A stretch of 64,000 nucleotides of DNA from Sarcomyxa edulis (taxonomy: Eukaryota; Basidiomycota; Agaricomycetes; Agaricales; Mycenaceae), in contig QUOL01000001.1 in NCBI GenBank assembly GCA_009761415.1, positions 2,170,001 through 2,234,000 of the forward strand, read 5' to 3'. Positions 47,760 to 59,749 of the stretch are shown in pieces. The notes below the pieces were generated by a model. It was not told the origin of the DNA. It saw only the letters and a list, made by a program, of their open reading frames with translations, and made no database searches. The translations under genes and the position numbers were made by a program. Position 1 is the stretch's first letter. Each line of letters starts with the position of its first letter.

Positions 47760-48172
47760 ATGGGTGATGTTGGCGCAGGTCTTGCGTACTTATGCGGTTG
47801 CTGTTGTTCGTCCTTCTTGCTCTCGTGTTCTCCGTTCTGCCACTTACGTTGTTCAATATTTTTACTCACCTATTAGGCATACAGTGGGATAGTTCCAGGG
47901 GTGCATATACCAAGCCATGCTGTTCGTGTTGCTGCGCGACCCAAGATGCGATCGACAAGCAGATAGATGATGAATTCCGGGCGAGAAATTACAAGAAGGG
48001 AGACGTCGCTGGACACGTTCGGAAATTGACGCAACCAGGAAACTCTTCGCAATTGACGCATCCACGATCCTCGTTTCTTCCTTCAAATACCCCATCAGCC
48101 ATGTCTACTACACCCACACATATTCGCAACGAGCAACCTTTGGCGACGGAACGCATGGCGGTTACATCATGA
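47760..48172 (+). CDS. Small cysteine-rich membrane-associated protein, function unknown
   Basis: Two models share the 3' part (about 47880-48172), which encodes GAYTKPCCSCCCATQDAIDKQIDDEFRAR-type sequence, a Cys cluster followed by a charged then Ser/Thr-rich tail. Model A starts at ATG 47760 (MGDVGAGLAYLCGCCCSSF) and uses a short intron ending near 47877. Model B starts at ATG 47792 with no intron and begins with a hydrophobic segment (MRLLLFVLLALVFSVLPLTL). Model A resembles small Cys-rich proteins common in mushrooms, which I recall only as unnamed proteins. Clustered cysteines near a short hydrophobic stretch suggest palmitoylation and membrane attachment, an inference. Confidence 0.6.
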
Positions 48173-48405
48173 GGAACGAATTTTGGGTCCGTGAGTTCAG
48201 TGCACCATCTGCAATATCATCACGTTGTCTTAACCAAGGTCAACAGACTCGGATCTATATACCGTATAGTGAGATACCATCAGCGAAGTGTGTACGGACT
48301 TGTGTATGTTTCCACGTTGTATACAAAAACCACATGCATTGGAGCGAGAGTAACGGGGAAACAACAAAGCAAACTGCATAGCACTAGACGATCTCACCAT
48401 GTAAA
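48173..48405. other. Convergent 3' intergenic region
   Basis: 233 bases between the stops of the Cys-rich gene and CSN6. No feature seen. Confidence 0.4.
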
Positions 48406-49809
48406 CTAGTGGTGACGATCCCAGTCCCCTTGTCTCAAGCCTCCCATCCTCCGCCTCCCCTGCCCTCCTCCACGGTCCTCCCGCCCGGATACCAAAACAA
48501 TATGCTTGTCCACGAGCTAGTATGGCCAAAAAACGTTTACATCAGCGCAGAAAGGATGGAATAGACTGGTACTCACGTCGTTCAAGATGTTAGCTGACTT
48601 TGTCAGAGTAGACAGGAAGGCTGTAATTTGGACGTCTTCGTATTCCTATACAGCGAAACTGATTGAGGAAAGATTCCTGTAGACTGATATGTCTCGACAC
48701 GTACGGTTTCGAATTCTTCGCGGAAAGCTCTGTTCTCAGACGCAGGTAGCGAAGCAATCAACGCAGTCAACGATCGCAGGATAGCTGAATCTTTCTGTGC
48801 TTGACCTAGCAATACTTTGAGTAAGAAACCGCGTACTGAAAACGCTATGCGCACCTGCAATGACGTCTGTAACATACTGTACGAGAACCAAGATCCGATC
48901 GTGCAACATCTTGACAGCTGCACGCTGGGTTTGTAAGTGTGACTCCACTGGATGTGTGCGATGAGTGGGAGAGCAAGAGCATTGAGATGGATTACTAACA
49001 ACTATTGCTGCCACCACCTCCTCTAGCTGTCCAATCTACAGCAATCCGCTCGGCCTCACCAGTTTCGACGTTGTATGAAGCTTCGATAAACACCGATCGC
49101 GATTTGCGCTCGCGGATCTCGATAGTAGGCTCATATGCTTTGAAGGGGAGGGTCTGATTGTTAACATTGGAGGTGGGCACTGTACTGATGGTAGGGGAAA
49201 GGAGGAGAAGCAGTGGCGTGGAGCAGTAGTTTGTGAACTGAAGATGCGTTGGTCAATAATTAAACGTGATTTCGTGCCAGTATGCATACCTGTTCGTGCA
49301 AGGCAATGTGACGCGTAGTAGGATGTGATGCGACGGTGTACCAACCGATAAACTCGAGTGATGGGAAGACTTGTTTGTCTAGACATAAGGATAAGTGCGT
49401 GTAAAATTGTAATGCAGTGCATGGAACGCACACTGGTCTCTCCTTGAAACCAAAAATCCATGATCGACGAGTTCATTATCGCCCTCGATCGCAAGTTCAA
49501 AGGTGTTTACGATCTCGACTTCTCGGCCATTCTGTGTTCCAAGTAGTGCTCCCAGGACTGTAATAATTGTCAAAAACATTCATCAGCTACAGAATGACAC
49601 TAACCAAAAGGAGAGTTCGAGTTTGTTTGGAGCTTTAGTCGGGTGAGATGCTCGGATATATTGAGAATGGGTAGGGGATGTCTTGAAAGATGTTAGTGAT
49701 CGTACATGTCGAGCGAGAAAGACACATACAGGGACAAAGATAAACCCGATGTCGTAGTAGATGGAAGTACAACTGGGAGGTCGTCGGTGTCCATGGCGCT
49801 CGAAGTCAT
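48406..49809 (-). CDS. CSN6: COP9 signalosome subunit 6
   Basis: Catalytically inactive MPN-domain subunit of the COP9 signalosome, which deneddylates cullins. Start ATG 49807-49809 (MTSSAMDTDDLPVVL). The first introns join to HPLPILNISEHLTRLK and then LGALLGTQNGREVEIVNTFEL, DHGFL, and QYKQVFPSLEFIGWYT, the standard CSN6 MPN wording. No complete JAMM motif is visible, as expected for CSN6. The C-terminal half is helical (QRAAVKMLHDRILVLVQYV). The tail is Arg/Gly-rich (GGGQGRRRMGGLRQ). About seven exons. An F-box gene lies beyond the promoter on the other strand, functionally related through cullin ligases, possibly by chance. Confidence 0.92.
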
Positions 49810-50063
49810 GGTAGGAGAGAGTAATGCAGGTCGTAGAGCAAAGCTAATAGATGTTGGCGTCACATGTCACATGCTCGGCGCGTCTTTGGGAATCTGTCGA
49901 AGCTCTAGTCAAGGGCCGCTTACTGAGCTTAAGAGTATGCCGACTTTCAGATTAAAATAACCCTTGGATTCCACAGACCTTATTCTCACAAAAAAAGCAT
50001 AAGTAAAAAACACTGAACATAAGTCAAGGACAAAACATAGAAAGAAGACATCCCGTAAATAAT
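49810..50063. promoter_or_regulatory. CSN6 promoter region
   Basis: About 250 bases upstream of CSN6, ending at a tRNA gene on the same strand. A-rich near 49985-50040. No sites assigned. Confidence 0.35.
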
Positions 50064-50144
50064 TGCCTCACAGCCGAGTTGAACGGCTGACCTCGTCATT
50101 TGCGATTACTAGTGACGCGCTCTAACCAACTGAGCTAGTGAGGC
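50064..50144 (-). tRNA. tRNA-Thr (AGT) with 7-nt intron
   Basis: On the minus strand the acceptor GCCTCAC pairs with GTGAGGC, discriminator A. The D arm is TAGCTCAGTTGGTTAGAGC and the T arm GCCGTTCAACTCGGC. The anticodon stem CGTCA/TGACG encloses 14 nt, which is a 7-nt loop CTAGTA plus A and a 7-nt intron, giving anticodon AGT (Thr). The mature length without the intron is 74 nt. Pol III A and B boxes are intact. Confidence 0.9.
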
Positions 50145-50552
50145 GCGGAAGTAATTCAAGCATGATGGTTAAGTTGGAACAAAACACTACACAGAATCGT
50201 ACCAGAGAAATTGGATGTTCCAACTCGAAGAGAACGCGTCGCGTAAATATCACGTGCTGTGATACTTTCCCGTTTAGGTCTGGACTCTGAAAAGCACGCT
50301 TTGTTCCCTCAGACAGTCAGACAGTCGTTCGGTGAATACATTTGCATATGTTGTTACAATACCACGCGTTCGCATACTAGCCATCCTGTAGATGTGATCT
50401 CCAGCTGTTCCTTGACCGTACCAATTCGTGACGCTTCTCGAGTCACGATGAGTCTGTCACGGCGGAGCCGCCCCTCTTTCGAATTTCGCTCTGGACTCTA
50501 ATCAATTCGCCTACAAATAACCTCACCCTCAAACGTTGCACCCAGACGTACA
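50145..50552. promoter_or_regulatory. F-box gene promoter region
   Basis: About 400 bases between the tRNA-Thr 5' end and the F-box start codon. No gene supported. Confidence 0.35.
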
Positions 50553-53225
50553 ATGCCCCCCAGACGCAAAAGAACCAAGAAGAAAGCTGCTACCCCGGTT
50601 GAGTTATCTGAGTCAGAGCAACCCGAAGACGACGAGCCTGAAGACGAGGATTCCGATTATTCTCCTGCCACGCACGGAAAGGGGGCGAGTGCAGATGATG
50701 ATGGTACGTTAAAAGTGACTGTGCTTCACGATTATACTCATTTTATGCAGCTCCTGGTCCATTGAAACGATCTCGAAAGACCACCAGCAAGACCACTAGC
50801 AAGACCACTAGCAAGACGGTGGTAACCAAGAATAGCAGAGTCCGCGGAAAGCTCAGTAAACTCATGGAACTCCCGTTGGATATATTCTTCGAAGTAAGTG
50901 ACGATTACCGACGCAAGAGATAGTACCAAAACTCCTTGCCAGATCACCGCGAAATTGGAGCCAGTCGATATACTGCATTTATCGCGTGTATCCAAGCACT
51001 TCCGCTCCATGCTCAAGCCTACCAATGCTCGACATGCTTGGATCGCATCGAGGCGAAACATACCAAGGTACTTATCGTTCACATCTCCAAATCACAACAC
51101 TCGCTTGACTCGACTACAGTCTACCGGACTGTCCTCCGGATCTGAACGAGGCTCAGTACGCTGCCCTATTGTTTGAGCATGCATGCCATGTAAGATACAC
51201 TGATATATATCATGGGTAACTAAGACTAATTCTTCTACTGTATCAGAGCTGTGGAACTGGTCGAGCCAAGAAAGTAGACTATGCTCTCAGAGTCAGATAT
51301 TGTGCTTCGTGCTTCATGCAGAACGTCAAGAAGGGCACCATGATGAAGAGAATCATCGGACCAGTCCCCGACGAAGTCTTCACTCTTGTGGCCCGGTCCA
51401 TCATAAGTAACGCGTCCTTTCTATTATTGTCTGTTCGAGTCTCGGACGCTAATGCTTGATCCCTATAGAATGTGTTTCGGATATCCATAATCCATCGTCA
51501 GCGAATAACAAATTCAACGCATATCATGTGGGACAGCTTGCAGATGCTCTCCTTGACTACAACGACATACTAGAAGACGGAGATGACGAGGACGTGGAAT
51601 CGTTCATCGCAGCGAAGCAACGCGAGGCAGATGCAATTATCCAGGCAAGTGAATGCTTAGCACACCACTGGCATCACTAACATCGCATGCATTAACAGCA
51701 CGCTCTAAAGCTCGTACAATGGGAAGATGATTACCGCGATTTGAGGAGCGCACGGGATTTAGAACGATCTCACTCCAGAGAACAGAGGTATGTATACTAT
51801 CCTCAGCATAACAATGACTAGATATTCACTACTTCGTAGCATCATCGACAAACTCCTCGAACTAGGATGGGAGCGCCAATTTATCCCGACAGGATTTGAT
51901 TATGAATGGAACGCTCTAGCTACTCAACCCAGAGAACTCACACCCAGAAGTAAATATCCTCGCATCCCTATACCTACATACATATGTTGAACTCACATTC
52001 TCCACCAGTCTGGAAACAGATAGAACCCAAACTCCTAACGATTTTACACAAACGCAGACACGACTATCTCGGAAGTCAACTCCGTCTATCTCTCACTCGA
52101 ACTTGGAATACATTCAAAGCCTCAGCCGGAAGTCCTTGCCCGACCATGGTAGACGTGATTCGATCGCCCGTCGTCATCGACATATTCGACGAGGATCCAC
52201 AACTTTCAGATGTCACTGAGGACACTATAGCATCCGTCATGGCGGCCGCCCCACTCATAGGAGAAGCCTATCGACTCAAAATCAAACACGATCTCTTCAA
52301 GATCTTAGAAGACGCCCGCACCCACTTCGACGGGACAGGCAGGGATCCGTCGCAAGTCTCAGAATCAGAAATCGACAAGGTCGTTCTCAGCGCTACGGCG
52401 ATGTTCATCTGCAGTCAATGGGACCACCGATATCATCACAACAACAAACCACGCCATTCCTTCCCGTACGCTGATCTCATCAAGCACCTACAGGAGTCTC
52501 ATCCCGACACCGCGTGGAATATCTCGGAGATCCAACCTGATCTCGAGACGGAGAAAATGGCTATCTGGGTTCTCGGAATTCTGGAGTTGCCTGTTGATAC
52601 GTCCATGAAGGATCTAGAAGAAATGGGCAAGTTTAGGTGTTTGTGTGATCATCCTAGGGCTTCGGGGCCTCTTTCGTTTGCGGCGCTGGTGTGTACATCT
52701 CTATCATAGCATTTGGTCTGAGCTAAATAACTAACGCCGCTTTAAAAGATCCACCACATCATGCTCGAATCCACGTGGTACAAGGACCGATTCTTCCACG
52801 TCCAGCCGACATCGGGAGTCTACGATGATCACGCTTTGGATAAGCTGGATGCATTGGTTAAGATGATCCCTCGTAGGTCTCCCGAGGAAATGGAAACCGA
52901 AACCGAGATTTCATCACCACCTACGTCGAATTCGACTTCCGACGACAAAATAATCAGTTGTCTCTTATGCCGTCGCCAGCCCGGGTGGAATTCGTTCATA
53001 TCGACGCAATTTACGTCGGTAGAGGAGATGGAGTATCATATGAAAGCAAAGTACGCTTTACTATCACTACTGCTTTCGATGAGGTGTTTGACTGACTTGT
53101 TACGTTCCTCTTTGTGTTAACACAGACATCATTCGGGGATTACCGCTACCGCTACTGGTTCTAGCTCTAGTTCCACCGGTCCTGATGTACCAGCCGCCTC
53201 GACATCATCGGCATCATCATCTTGA
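50553..53225 (+). CDS. F-box protein with C-terminal Cys/His motif
   Basis: Probable substrate adaptor of an SCF ubiquitin ligase; targets unknown. Start ATG 50553 (MPPRRKRTKKKAATP). Residues 1-75 are basic then acidic, followed by three TSKT units (12-nt repeats near 50780-50815). The F-box follows: LMELPLDIFFEITAKLEPVD and ILHLSRVSKHFRSML, interrupted by an intron near 50894-50940. The body, about 500 residues, is not recognised; it has CHSCGTGRAKKV and RYCASC cysteine pairs near 51240-51320. The end has CLLCRRQ and EYHMKAKHH, a possible C2H2-like finger, then a Ser/Thr-rich tail. About nine exons. Similar F-box proteins are multiplied in mushroom genomes. Confidence 0.85.
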
Positions 53226-54011
53226 GCCTGCACTCATGTAATTAATCTATGAATTACGAGAGAACCTCATGTTCATGTTTGACGAGAGCCTCATGCCCAT
53301 GTTTTGATCGCATGAACCCTTTCGTTTCATGAAGCCGTCCGATCCAAAGGGACATGGCAAAGGTCCCGAGGGTCCAGAAGTTGACAATGATCATTTTCAT
53401 GGCACTGCCAAAGGGCATGGAGACGAACATTGTTCAAGCAAGCGAGTTACAAACAAACAAGATATATTCATATTCTATACAACGAATTCGACGACTTTTG
53501 GATGAGAGGGAGCAACGCTGCAGGACAGGTGTTTACGAGGAGGAAGAGATACGGGGACGAGTCAACGATTGAGATTGAAGAGAGATAGATGAAAGGATAA
53601 AGGGGAAAAAGGATAGAAACAGGAAACAAGAACCAAAGAACAAGAAAGAAAGGAGGGTGTGTACTACCGACACAGAAATCAAGAAAAGAAAGCAAAGAAA
53701 CAAGGGGAGGTAAACGAAATATAATACTGGGTAGAGAAAGGGGGTGTTAAGAGCCATTCGAGATTACGTTCGTCACTGGGCAAAGGTATGAGATATAACT
53801 TTAGCGGTACGAAAACGCAACACGTCGAAACAGGCTCGGCGGGACAGAGTTCAATTTTGTCAGAATGCATGTGGGCATGAAGGACGGGAGCTGCTGACGG
53901 CCGAGAGGGTTAACGCGAGCCTAATCGTTGTGATGGGAGTCAGACGATGGAGGTGAGGGAGAAGAGAGTATGAACATACACATGAGAGATATATAATATC
54001 AAGTTGTGGAT
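53226..54011. other. Convergent intergenic region with purine-rich tract
   Basis: 786 bases between the F-box stop and the C2H2 gene stop. The plus strand from about 53560 to 53740 is strongly purine-rich (GA repeats), which is a pyrimidine-rich tract on the sense strand of the C2H2 gene's 3' flank. No gene supported. Confidence 0.45.
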
Positions 54012-55181
54012 CTATTTGATGTCGTGGCACTCGCAGTCACCGTCCCTGCCTACCCACCCTTTCCCACATCCCGGACACCAGCTGCGGGGACCTTTCTCCA
54101 CACCGATAGATTTCTTCGAAGAAGCCGAGTGTTGCGAAGAACAGATCGAGTCGTCGCGGTGGATGCTAATGAGGTGACGCCCGAGATCGTGTTTACGACT
54201 GAACGAGCGGCCACAGGATCTGTGGGGGCACACATGGGGCTTGAGTCTGTTGGGGTCGTGCGTCGCCATGTGGGTCTTGAGGTTGTACGCTCGAGCGAAA
54301 GCTGTGGAGGTGACGTCAGTAACGACGACGATGAGGAAGAAGGGAGAGAAAGGGTGCTTACCACGAGGGCACGCAGTGCACTTGTACTTCTTGCGGGAGT
54401 CTCCGCGGTAGGCGTCATCCACGGGTGCACGGGGCAAGGGGATGGATGGGACCATGGGCAATTGAGTATTGATGTGCGTGGGTGAGACCGTGGACTGGGC
54501 CATAGCTGCAGCGTTGTAGCTGAGTTGGCTGTAGTAGTCCGACGACGCCGTGTTGCGGGTGGGAGGACCGTAGTCCGAGTAACTCGTACGATGGTCGTAC
54601 GACTTGGAGTGTGAGTGGTGAGTGTGGTGCTGTTGCTGCTGCTGTTGACGGTGTTGATGCTGGGAAACTTGCGGACTGCGAGGGGGTGTAGGGGGTAAAG
54701 TACCGAAGGAGTTCGGGTCCGACGAGGCTTCGAGCACTTCAAGTGGGTTGACATTGGGGTGCGCAGCACCATAGTCACTGCCGACTTGGATGCGCTGGAA
54801 ATCCATTTCCAGTTCGATGGGGAATGAGTAATTGGTTGCGGCGTAGGGGGAGTGCGGGTAGTTGTAGAAAGACTCGGAATGGGTGGACAAGGAGTCATAA
54901 GCTGACTCTGAGGAGACAGTTATGGTAGACGGGGGGCCACACGTGGGTGTATCGGATCTGAGGAAGGAATAGGCGTCGTTTGAGTCGACTGTGAGTAATT
55001 GGAGTTGTACTTCGTCGAAACCAGCAAGACTTGAGTCAAGTTCTGATTCGAATAGATCGGGGTGGGGAGCTAGGATGTCAGAAGGGGACTGAAACGAGAA
55101 GAAATCGAGGCCTTGTTGCTTTGCGTAGTCTGAGTTGTATGCCTCAAAGGCAGGCGGGTAAGGTGCGGATGAGGAGGACAT
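54012..55181 (-). CDS. C2H2 zinc-finger transcription factor (Crz1/Prz1-like fingers)
   Basis: DNA-binding regulator. Start ATG 55179-55181 (MSSSSAPYPPAF), stop at 54012. A stop-free 60-nt intron (54361-54302) splits the first finger; without it the fingers read KYKCTACPRAFARAYNLKTHMATH and then VCPHRSCGRSFSRKHDLGRHLISIH, two adjacent C2H2 units. The spacing and the wording FARAYNLKTH and FSRKHDLGRH resemble fungal Crz1/Prz1 (calcineurin-responsive) fingers; that role is inferred. The N-terminus is Ser/Tyr/Pro-rich with a PPTPPRSP site and a Gln/His run (near 54625-54665). A Cys-rich tail (CPGCGKGW and CECH) may be a third metal site. The 370-residue product length assumes splicing. Confidence 0.9.
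   Translation of the reverse strand: MSSSSAPYPPAFEAYNSDYAKQQGLDFFSFQSPSDILAPHPDLFESELDSSLAGFDEVQLQLLTVDSNDAYSFLRSDTPTCGPPSTITVSSESAYDSLSTHSESFYNYPHSPYAATNYSFPIELEMDFQRIQVGSDYGAAHPNVNPLEVLEASSDPNSFGTLPPTPPRSPQVSQHQHRQQQQQQHHTHHSHSKSYDHRTSYSDYGPPTRNTASSDYYSQLSYNAAAMAQSTVSPTHINTQLPMVPSIPLPRAPVDDAYRGDSRKKYKCTACPRGKHPFSPFFLIVVVTDVTSTAFARAYNLKTHMATHDPNRLKPHVCPHRSCGRSFSRKHDLGRHLISIHRDDSICSSQHSASSKKSIGVEKGPRSWCPGCGKGWVGRDGDCECHDIK
54302..54361 (-). other. Stop-free 60-nt intron inside the first zinc finger
   Basis: The sense sequence begins GTAAGC and ends CACAG, with 20 open codons between. Splicing fuses CPR to AFARAYNL; retention inserts 20 mostly hydrophobic residues between the Cys pair and the His pair. 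Confidence 0.75.
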
Positions 55182-55935
55182 GTTGGTGGTGCTGCTGCGA
55201 GAGATGCTGCGTAGGCTGAGATGATGAAGGTTGAGAGCAGCAGTCGTTGGATGGTCTTTTGGTTGCTGGGGGGCTTTGTTGCTGCTTGTGTCCCATCAAT
55301 TCACTGCTGCGCACCCCGCTAACTCGGCACACTCCTAAAAGAGACAGGTCTATCCCAGTCTCTCATGCACCCAGTAGCCACTCAGCAGCCACTCAGTCCA
55401 AACTCAGTTCATACACTTGGCATGCCACCATAGTAACTTATTCTACCCAACTAGCCATCGTACGGTAGAGCATCGTCGTATAGCTGGCTACCTGCTTGGA
55501 CCCCAAAATTCGAAAACTATTTTCACTGCACTGCCTTGTCAAGCCGAGGCAATTCAATTTGCATCCGCTGCATCTCCTTCAATTTGCTAAAAATATTTGC
55601 TTTCCAGCGTACCGTCGGCGCTCATGCATACATGATACGATAGGACACGTATCCTCTCAGTATCCTCGAGCGCTCGCAAATCAATGGCCACTTGATGCCG
55701 ACGTGAGTCGTATGCCATCAAACAGACTTCCACGTACTGCGGCATCTCTCACGAGAACACAATCATACCGTATCTATACCGGGACTAGCCCTTTGTGCAT
55801 CTGAGAAAACATCAAACGCTGATCGCACACCGGAGCCGTTGCGTTCTGTTGCGTTATTGCATTATCGTAACCTCTCTTCGGTCAGTCCATAAGCGCCCCC
55901 CGAGTCGTAACGCCTAGGCGCCGGTGCCTGATATC
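55182..55935. promoter_or_regulatory. C2H2 gene 5' region
   Basis: 754 bases between the C2H2 start codon and the tRNA-Lys gene, with CAG/CTG-rich and repeated CACTCAG units near 55375-55400. It likely carries a long 5' leader and promoter. A 102-codon open stretch at 55496-55804 has no family resemblance. Confidence 0.45.
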
Positions 55936-56039
55936 GCCTGCCTAGCTCAATCGGATAGAGCGTCAGACTCTTAATAAGAGTTCAGGTGAATTCACATCTT
56001 GTGATCTGAAGGCTGCGAGTTCGACCCTCGCGGTGGGCT
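55936..56039 (+). tRNA. tRNA-Lys (CTT) with intron
   Basis: Acceptor GCCTGCC pairs with GGTGGGC, allowing two G-T pairs; discriminator T. The D arm is TAGCTCAATCGGATAGAGC and the T arm GCGAGTTCGACCCTCGC. The anticodon stem TCAGA/TCTGA encloses CTCTTA plus A, so the anticodon is CTT. The intron is 30 nt and the mature length 74 nt. Confidence 0.93.
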
Positions 56040-56052
56040 ATGTGAAAGATCA

Positions 56053-56173
56053 AAGTGATCTTCTTTTTTGCCGTTGCTATCAATGTCGCTGTGTTTCTAA
56101 TATTCAGTATGTTGAAGTGATCTTCTTTTTTGCCGTTGCTATCAATGTCGCTGTGTTTTCAATATTCAGTATG
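56053..56173 (+). repeat. 62-bp tandem duplication
   Basis: Two nearly identical copies, starting at 56053 and 56115, of a unit that begins AAGTGATCTTCTTTTTTGCC and ends in TATTCAGTATG. They differ by about a base around the TTTCTAATA / TTTTCAATA junction. The T-runs may also act as Pol III terminators for the upstream tRNA. Confidence 0.9.
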
Positions 56174-56386
56174 AAGCGCATATTTAGGGCAAGTTGTGTT
56201 ACTCTAGTGGTAGTCTTGGCCTTTGGTTTTGTTGTGTTGGCCTTGTGCCACTGAAGATGGATATTTGCAAAGCATCTGTTCAGTTCACTCCATAGAGACA
56301 GACTTTCATAAGGATACGTATCAGTACTTCAACTGACACAGAAAACATACCAAGCAACATCCCCAAGAACAACAAAAAGTAATCAT

Positions 56387-56496
56387 AGCCCACCGCGAGG
56401 GTCGAACTCGCAGCCTTCAGATCACAGAATTGTGATGTTTGATTCACCCGGACCTCCGTAAAAGTCTGACGCTCTATCCGATTGAGCTAGGCGGGC
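56387..56496 (-). tRNA. tRNA-Lys (TTT) with intron
   Basis: On the minus strand the acceptor GCCCGCC pairs with GGTGGGC, discriminator T. D and T arms are the same as in the tRNA-Lys at 55936. The anticodon stem TCAGA/TCTGA encloses CTTTTA plus A, so the anticodon is TTT. The intron is 36 nt, with limited similarity to the 30-nt intron of the CTT gene (shared GGTGAAT, ACATC and TTGTG/CTGTG parts). Mature length 74 nt. Confidence 0.93.
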
Positions 56497-56743
56497 GATA
56501 TTATTACATTAAGCGGTGGCGTCTTGTCTGGGACGTCTGATAATCAAGGAGGACCCAAATAGCTTCGACAATTCTGTCTTCTATCCAAGGATAGCTCTGA
56601 ATGGAATGAGTATTGAATTACACTGGGTTGTACAGAACAGAAATACAAATAAGATGAACCGCCCGTCAGAAACTACACGCAATCAAACACCAACCCTACC
56701 ATCCAAAGTCAATATCAACGGACCCAAAAATCAAAGCAAAAAC

Positions 56744-59538
<2,795 letters not shown>

Positions 59539-59749
59539 GTTTGAGGTGGAAGTGAAGCAGAAATGAAGTCGGTGGGTGACTTGGACAGCCTGTGCTAATG
59601 ACTTTGCTTAGGGCAGGCTCTTACGCGAACTGACGCCAATACAATTTTTGATTTTGAGAACAGACTAGCTGGTTCTCAAATTTTTTATCAATGTCCATTG
59701 TCTACTGTACAGGATAAGTATAAAAATATAGATACCAAGACCGATGCTA
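59539..59749. other. MCM5 promoter and Nramp 3' region
   Basis: 211 bases between the MCM5 start codon and the Nramp stop. I see nothing else. Confidence 0.4.

Noticed and set aside
53560..53740. GA-rich tract as a possible repeat element
   Set aside because: No clear period or copies; it is better seen as a pyrimidine-rich flank of the C2H2 gene.
54050..54898. 282-codon open frame on the minus strand in another frame of the C2H2 gene
   Set aside because: Shadow of the zinc-finger gene; Thr/Pro/Arg-rich without motifs.
55496..55804. 102-codon open frame upstream of the C2H2 gene
   Set aside because: No ATG start confirmed as functional and no recognisable domain; lies in a likely promoter and leader region.
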